64,000 nucleotides of DNA from CAYRDC01 sp964422925. GTDB taxonomy: Bacteria; Bacteroidota; Bacteroidia; Chitinophagales; S012-47. Where the stretch lies: NCBI GenBank assembly GCA_964422925.1, contig CAYRDC010000009.1, forward strand, positions 33,752-97,751. Direction: 5' to 3'. A model generated the notes under the pieces. The model did no database searches. It saw only the letters and a list, made by a program, of their open reading frames with translations, and had not been told where the DNA came from. The position numbers were made by a program, and so were the translations under genes. Shown in pieces: positions 59,973 to 64,000 of the stretch (the stretch's first letter is position 1; each line of letters begins with the position of its first letter).

Positions 59973-61552
59973 TCGAATCTCTGTATTTTATATTCTGTTC
60001 GTATAATGTTGTCTTCAAATAGTTTCTGCTTGTGGCAGGCATCACATTGAATTTCCCGGTGCCTGCCCTGTAAAGGAAAACTGGTTTGATTATGGTTAAA
60101 GTTAACCGGTTTCCAGCCGGAGGTGATGCTGTGGCACCGTTTACAGTCGGTGACACCGTTCTGTTCGAACTGGGTGCCGTGGACGTTGTCGTGGCACCGG
60201 GTGCAGTCGGTTGACAACGACTGGGAATGCTGAATGATTGTGTCCGAACCAGCTTCTTTTTCAAAATGGCATTCCCGGCAGGAAATTTCGCTATGCCGGC
60301 CTTCGAGTTTCCACCCGGTGAGGCTATGGTCAAAGCGTACATCTGCCCACCTGCCGGGGTTGTGACATTGGGTGCAGTCCTGGTTGGGATAATATTTTTC
60401 ATCCAGTTTGCCGCGGTGGATGTTGCCGTGGCAGTCTACGCAACAGGTGCCTGGAAGGTCGAATTCCCAACGGTTGTCCTGCTGGTGGCAGACAAAGCAG
60501 GGCGTAGCCAAGTGGGCTCCTTTGAGTTTAAAATCCGACTGTTGGTGTTCATCCACACCGTAGAGTGTGAAAGAGAAAGGGAAGGAGGCTGTATGGCAGT
60601 TGCGGCAGTCGGCTGAGGGATTTTTCCGGGTGAATTGCTGGCGGTGATAGTCTGTGTGGCAGTTTTTGCAGTAGTCATGTTTTACGGGCCGCGCATAGTG
60701 CCCGCTCGTATGGCATTTCCTGCAATCGACCGCGGCATGCATCTGTTCCAGCGGGAACGCGGTCTGGTCGTGGTCGAAGCTGACCCCCCGGTTCAGCCGG
60801 TCCCAGCCGCTTTCGTTATGGCATTTTTTGCAGTTCCACCCGAAAGAACCGTTATGTGCGTCTTTGTGGCAACTCGAGCAGTTACTGAAGGCAATGCCCC
60901 TGAATTCCCGGTATTTCCGGTTGTTCCGTTGGGTTTCTTTGTGGCATTTGGCGCAGTCAACTTTCGTATGGGCTCCTTTCAGTTTGAAATCGGCCCGGTT
61001 GTGGTCGAATTTCGGGGCCGGTGTCCACCCGTTGTAATTATGGCAGTCCGTGCAGTTTTTGGCCAGGGTACCCTGGTGAAAGTCTTCGTGGCAGTTCAGG
61101 CAGGCCGGTTCCAGCCCCAGGTAGGTTCCTTCCACCTGCCTGGTCCGGCTGTCGGCAATATTGTCCGGCTTATGGCAATCGCGGCAGTCAACCACTTTAT
61201 GTTCGCCCCGGAGCGTATAGCCGGTCAGGTTATGGTCAAAATTTTCTTCGTCAAAGCGAATCAGCTGGAACCTCCGGCCATGATGCTCGTTGTGGCAGTC
61301 TACGCAGGCCTTGGAACGCACGGCCCGGGAAACGTGGTACCCGCGGTTCCGGCTGATCAGGGACCGGATGGTGGTGTGGCAGGCCAGGCATTTCTGGTCG
61401 GGTACCTTGTTGCCGATGGAGTGGCAGTCGGTGCAATGGCTCAGGCCTTCCAGGTGCTTGTGGGCTTCCGAAAGTTCACCGGGGGAAATCTGTCCCCGGG
61501 CCATTCCAGCGAGCAAAAACAGGCACAGCCATATGGTGAGGTATTTTTTCAA
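59948..61552 (-). CDS. 20-heme c-type cytochrome with repeated c3-like modules
   Basis: The 534-residue protein has a signal peptide (MKKYLTIWLCLFLLAGMARGQ) and twenty CxxCH sites, from CTDCH near residue 40 to CKDCH at the end. At least six times it repeats a module of the form FDHN-x-T-x-F-x-L-x-G-x-H ending in CxxCH (for example FDHNLTGYTLRGEHKVVD then CRDCH, and FNHNQTSFPLQGRHREIQ then CDACH), so the His before and in GxH would be second ligands. All hemes are expected to be bis-His. It would store and pass electrons in the periplasm. It starts 11 nt after the FAD/ferredoxin gene and overlaps the 13-heme gene. Confidence 0.94.
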   Translation of the reverse strand: MKKYLTIWLCLFLLAGMARGQISPGELSEAHKHLEGLSHCTDCHSIGNKVPDQKCLACHTTIRSLISRNRGYHVSRAVRSKACVDCHNEHHGRRFQLIRFDEENFDHNLTGYTLRGEHKVVDCRDCHKPDNIADSRTRQVEGTYLGLEPACLNCHEDFHQGTLAKNCTDCHNYNGWTPAPKFDHNRADFKLKGAHTKVDCAKCHKETQRNNRKYREFRGIAFSNCSSCHKDAHNGSFGWNCKKCHNESGWDRLNRGVSFDHDQTAFPLEQMHAAVDCRKCHTSGHYARPVKHDYCKNCHTDYHRQQFTRKNPSADCRNCHTASFPFSFTLYGVDEHQQSDFKLKGAHLATPCFVCHQQDNRWEFDLPGTCCVDCHGNIHRGKLDEKYYPNQDCTQCHNPGRWADVRFDHSLTGWKLEGRHSEISCRECHFEKEAGSDTIIQHSQSLSTDCTRCHDNVHGTQFEQNGVTDCKRCHSITSGWKPVNFNHNQTSFPLQGRHREIQCDACHKQKLFEDNIIRTEYKIQRFECKDCHSS

Positions 61553-61563
61553 GCTTCCGGGCT

Positions 61564-62616
61564 TTATTTGTGCTGCTTCACAATTTTACCAAATTTTTTC
61601 TCAATCGAAATGCCCGCGTTTTTCAGGAACTCGATGGGCAGTTCGCCCCCCGCGAAAATGTACACCAGGTCATTGGGCAGGTTCAGCGTTTCTTCCTTGT
61701 CGCTAAAGCCGATAAGCACGCTGTCATCCTTTATTTCCAGCACGTTCGAGTTATACAGTATATTCAGCTTGTTTTCGCTGATGGCCTTATCCAGCAATTC
61801 CTTGTTTTTCGGTTTGATCCGCGCGAATTTATCCCTGCGGTAGGAGAGGGTGATCTCGTTCTGGTCCATCAGCAGCATGGCCGATTCCACGGCCGAATCG
61901 CCCCCGCCCACGACCAGGATTTTCTGTCCGGAAATACGTTCAGGTTCCAGCAGGCGGTACGCCACTTTGGGCAGGTCTTCGCCCGGTACGTTCAGCTTCC
62001 GGGGCGAACCCCTCCGGCCAATGGCAATCAACACCTGCCGGGCAACCAGTGATTCGCCCCCCCGGATTTCCACCCGGAAATCCCCGTCAGCTATGGGCAC
62101 TATCCGCTCCACCTTGGAGCGCTCCCGTACGGTGATGTTGTTTTTCCTGAGCACGTCTTCCCAGATGCCCAGCAGTTCCTGCTTGGTGGTGTTATAAAGT
62201 TTCAGTTTTCCGTAGAGGGGCAGTTCCATGGGCCGGGTCATGATGACTTTCTGGCGGGGGAAGGTATACACCGTGCCGCCCAGGGTGTACTGGTCAAGCA
62301 CCCTGAAGCTCAGGCCGTGTTTTTTTGCGTTCAGCGCGGCCGCTATGCCGGCCGGCCCGGCCCCTATGATGACCACGTCCAGCACACCTTCCTTGCTGGG
62401 CTTTTTGTTTTTGGCCAGGTTGTCCACCGCCTGCTTGCCCTGTTCCACGCAGTTGCGTATCAGGCCCATGCCGCCCAGCTCACCGGCAATGTAAATGCCG
62501 CTGATGTTGGTTTCATAGGTGGGCTTCACGTGGGGGAGGTCCACGCCCCGGGTTTCGGTGCCGATACGCAGGCTGATAGCTTCCACAGGGCAGGCGTGGA
62601 AACAGGCCCCGTGGCC
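61564..62616 (-). CDS. Ferredoxin/FAD-NAD(P) oxidoreductase, N-terminus lost in the gap
   Basis: About 350 residues remain. The first visible part is the end of a 4Fe-4S domain, GACFHACPVEAISLRIG; FTT-like first cysteines are missing in the gap. Then comes a thioredoxin-reductase-like flavoprotein: FAD site VVIIGAGPAGIAAALNAKKHG, NAD(P) site ILVVGGGDSAVESAMLL, YIFAGGELPIEFL and a basic end. It could move electrons between a pyridine nucleotide and an iron-sulfur cluster and then to the membrane. In frame with the cytochrome b-like piece across the 100 N, but the gap length is arbitrary, so fusion or two genes cannot be told. Followed 11 nt later by the 20-heme gene. Confidence 0.8.
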   Translation of the reverse strand, partial: GHGACFHACPVEAISLRIGTETRGVDLPHVKPTYETNISGIYIAGELGGMGLIRNCVEQGKQAVDNLAKNKKPSKEGVLDVVIIGAGPAGIAAALNAKKHGLSFRVLDQYTLGGTVYTFPRQKVIMTRPMELPLYGKLKLYNTTKQELLGIWEDVLRKNNITVRERSKVERIVPIADGDFRVEIRGGESLVARQVLIAIGRRGSPRKLNVPGEDLPKVAYRLLEPERISGQKILVVGGGDSAVESAMLLMDQNEITLSYRRDKFARIKPKNKELLDKAISENKLNILYNSNVLEIKDDSVLIGFSDKEETLNLPNDLVYIFAGGELPIEFLKNAGISIEKKFGKIVKQHK

Positions 62617-62716
62617 NNNNNNNNNNNNNNNNNNNNNNNNNNNNNNNNNNNNNNNNNNNNNNNNNNNNNNNNNNNNNNNNNNNNNNNNNNNNNNNNNNNN
62701 NNNNNNNNNNNNNNNN
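62617..62716. other. Assembly gap of 100 N
   Basis: Exactly 100 N replace unknown sequence within the oxidoreductase region. This is the usual placeholder for a gap of unknown size, so no distance or frame across it can be trusted. Confidence 0.98.
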
Positions 62717-63507
62717 CCCAGGGCAAGCGCCACTCCCACGTGCAGGATGGCAATCACCAGCATAATGATGGCAAAAGGCTTGTGGGCCACATGCCAGTAT
62801 TTGAACAGTCTTTGCATGCGGGCCAGGTTGCGGATGCGGTTGTGCAGTTTATGCTCTTCCTTCAGGATTTTCAGGATTTTTCTACGCTGGGCCGGGCGCA
62901 GGGTTTTGCGCTTCAGCAGTTTACGGGCCAGCTGCCGTTCCCTGGCTGCACTGCCGGCAGCTGCCAGGGCTTCCAGCTCTTCTTCGGTGAATACGCCCTG
63001 GTTCAGCAAATCCTTCATAAGCTGTTCCCGCTGCTCCTGCAGGTGTTCGCGCCCCAGTTCGCGGCCTTCGATGGAGTGCGGTATCTGGTTGTAGATAAAC
63101 CGGCCGATGACCCCGCTGGCCACCACGGCCACCATGCTCCAGAAGGAAATGCTGGCAATACCTCCGAACTTGAAACTGGTGTGGAAGAGGATGAGCACCG
63201 GGCCCAGGGTGCACAGGAAAATGTGGAACTCCAGCAGGTACTTGATGCGGATATACCTTTCCATGAACCCGTAATGCTTCCGGGCGATGTACAGCACCAC
63301 CCCGATCAGTATCAGCAGGGTGCCGGTGATACCCAGCCCGTGGCCCAGTATGCCTGAAGGCCGGAACCACTTGTACTGCGGGTGAAAAAAACGCTCCTCG
63401 ACCGGGAGCCGGTAATAGGAATATCCCGTATAGCTCAGGTAGGCAAAGACAGCCAGCACAATGGCTACCATGGAGCCCACATACAGGGCATGCACTCGTT
63501 TGTTCAT
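62717..63507 (-). CDS. Cytochrome b-like membrane segment, C-terminus lost in the gap
   Basis: The 263 visible residues have at least four or five helices: one near the start (about 9-30), SGILGHGLGITGTLLILIGV, LLEFHIFLCTLGPVLILFHT, a helix around ISFWSMVAVVASGVIGRF, then a long charged coiled segment (about 150-230, GREHLQEQREQLMKDLL) and a last helix with YWHVAHKPFAIIMLVIAILH. The conserved His pairs in the helices could ligate heme b. It is probably the quinone-facing membrane anchor of the oxidoreductase that continues after the gap, or a separate gene in front of it. It is the first gene of the multiheme cluster. Confidence 0.75.
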
Positions 63508-64000
63508 AAAAAAGGATATTTATTCTCAGCGCATGGTACAATACAGAAAGCAAGCCACGGGCAGTTTTTTACGGGATATCAGACCCGTGGGTTTTTGGGC
63601 TGTACGCGTAATGATTGCAAACTCGAAAATTATCAACGATTTAACAAATGAAACCGGGATGCCGCGGTGGATTTTTAAACAAATTTTTAGAGAGGCGGTT
63701 TGCGGCTGTCGATTGCGGGGCGGAAGCTAACGAACCTTATGACATCAATATAAGCCCTGGCCTGAACCCGGAAATGGTTGCCCATCAATGATGCCGGAAT
63801 TCCGGTAATCATACAATAAGACCGCATATCCGGCATTGCTGAAGATTTCAGTATATAGGTTCTTTAAATTGCTAAAGTGATACAACGGTGAGTATATGAA
63901 AAGTGGGCAACTGCGTGGCAAATCACTATCAAGTTACACAAAACTTAAAATGGGCTACAACACCTGAATTTACCGCCATTCTGCCTATTTTTTATATACA
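63508..64000. other. 493-nt right edge without a convincing gene
   Basis: It should hold the promoter of the cytochrome cluster but no exact TAnnTTTG box was found. An inverted repeat CCACGGG (63555-63561)/CCCGTGG (63584-63590) lies about 50-80 nt upstream of the first ATG and may be a regulator site or, on the plus strand, a weak terminator since GTTTTTGGG follows. Confidence 0.5.

Noticed and set aside
60635..61843. Plus-strand frame of 402 codons antisense to the multiheme genes
   Set aside because: It mirrors the GC-rich CxxCH codons of the 20-heme gene and has no start site, signal or family; the cytochrome on the other strand has 20 heme motifs.

Overview
The window reads as one chromosomal contig of a Bacteroidota bacterium, probably from a genome or metagenome assembly, because a run of exactly 100 N marks a scaffold join at 62617-62716. 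The lineage call rests on a type IX secretion (T9SS) sorting domain at the end of a secreted protein (3033-5216), PorT next to ubiE, a fused alpha/beta E1 dehydrogenase, a fused CcsB-CcsA cytochrome c assembly protein, DUF4476 and HYC_CC_PP-type proteins, a type B L31, the tmRNA tag GEYNYALAA, and several TAnnTTTG promoter boxes. Most start codons lack a strong Shine-Dalgarno sequence. No phage, transposase, CRISPR array or replication origin was seen.

Layout. (1) 1-521: the end of a metallophosphoesterase gene. (2) 746-19722, almost all on the minus strand: a copper/silver resistance region. Read in the direction of transcription it starts with a CusA-CusC-CusB tripartite pump. Then come two HMA metal-binding proteins with a 41-residue membrane peptide between them, two metal-binding lipoproteins, a YceI-like protein, a type II NADH dehydrogenase-like flavoprotein, a PII-like signalling protein, a CopB-type ATPase with a His-rich N-terminus, and DUF5676 and DUF302 proteins. 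A T9SS cargo protein, a sigma-like factor, a DUF2231 membrane protein, a Crp/Fnr regulator and two tiny membrane proteins complete it. (3) 19723-22900: AT-richer accessory DNA with three poorly known proteins and nested inverted repeats. (4) 22902-23473: tRNA-Arg(CCG) and tmRNA, 3' ends facing each other.

(5) 23606-51568: core and housekeeping genes: saccharopine-dehydrogenase-like enzyme, aminotransferase, DUF1573 protein, 2-oxoacid dehydrogenase E1, a spermidine-synthase-like methyltransferase, M48 peptidase, a very large exported protein, tpiA, a GlmU-like protein, rpmE2, ykuK-like, engB, ubiE, porT, dcd, a WD40 protein, a phosphopantetheinyl transferase, dnaG, a DUF4476 protein, a 7TM-HD phosphodiesterase, a thiolase and several conserved unknowns. 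(6) 51666-53454: a small AT-rich patch with a glycosyltransferase and a small membrane protein.

(7) 53455-63507: a compact minus-strand operon-like cluster. It encodes a membrane cytochrome b-like segment and a ferredoxin/FAD reductase (interrupted by the N gap), a 20-heme and a 13-heme c-type cytochrome, an outer-membrane beta-barrel, an OB-fold lipoprotein, and the CcsBA heme-attachment machine. It looks like a complete electron-transfer conduit, from a pyridine-nucleotide or quinone donor across the periplasm to an outer-membrane barrel, encoded with its own cytochrome assembly factor. This is the most interesting system in the window. The runner-up is the pairing of a PII-like regulator with a type II NADH dehydrogenase-like protein inside the copper region.
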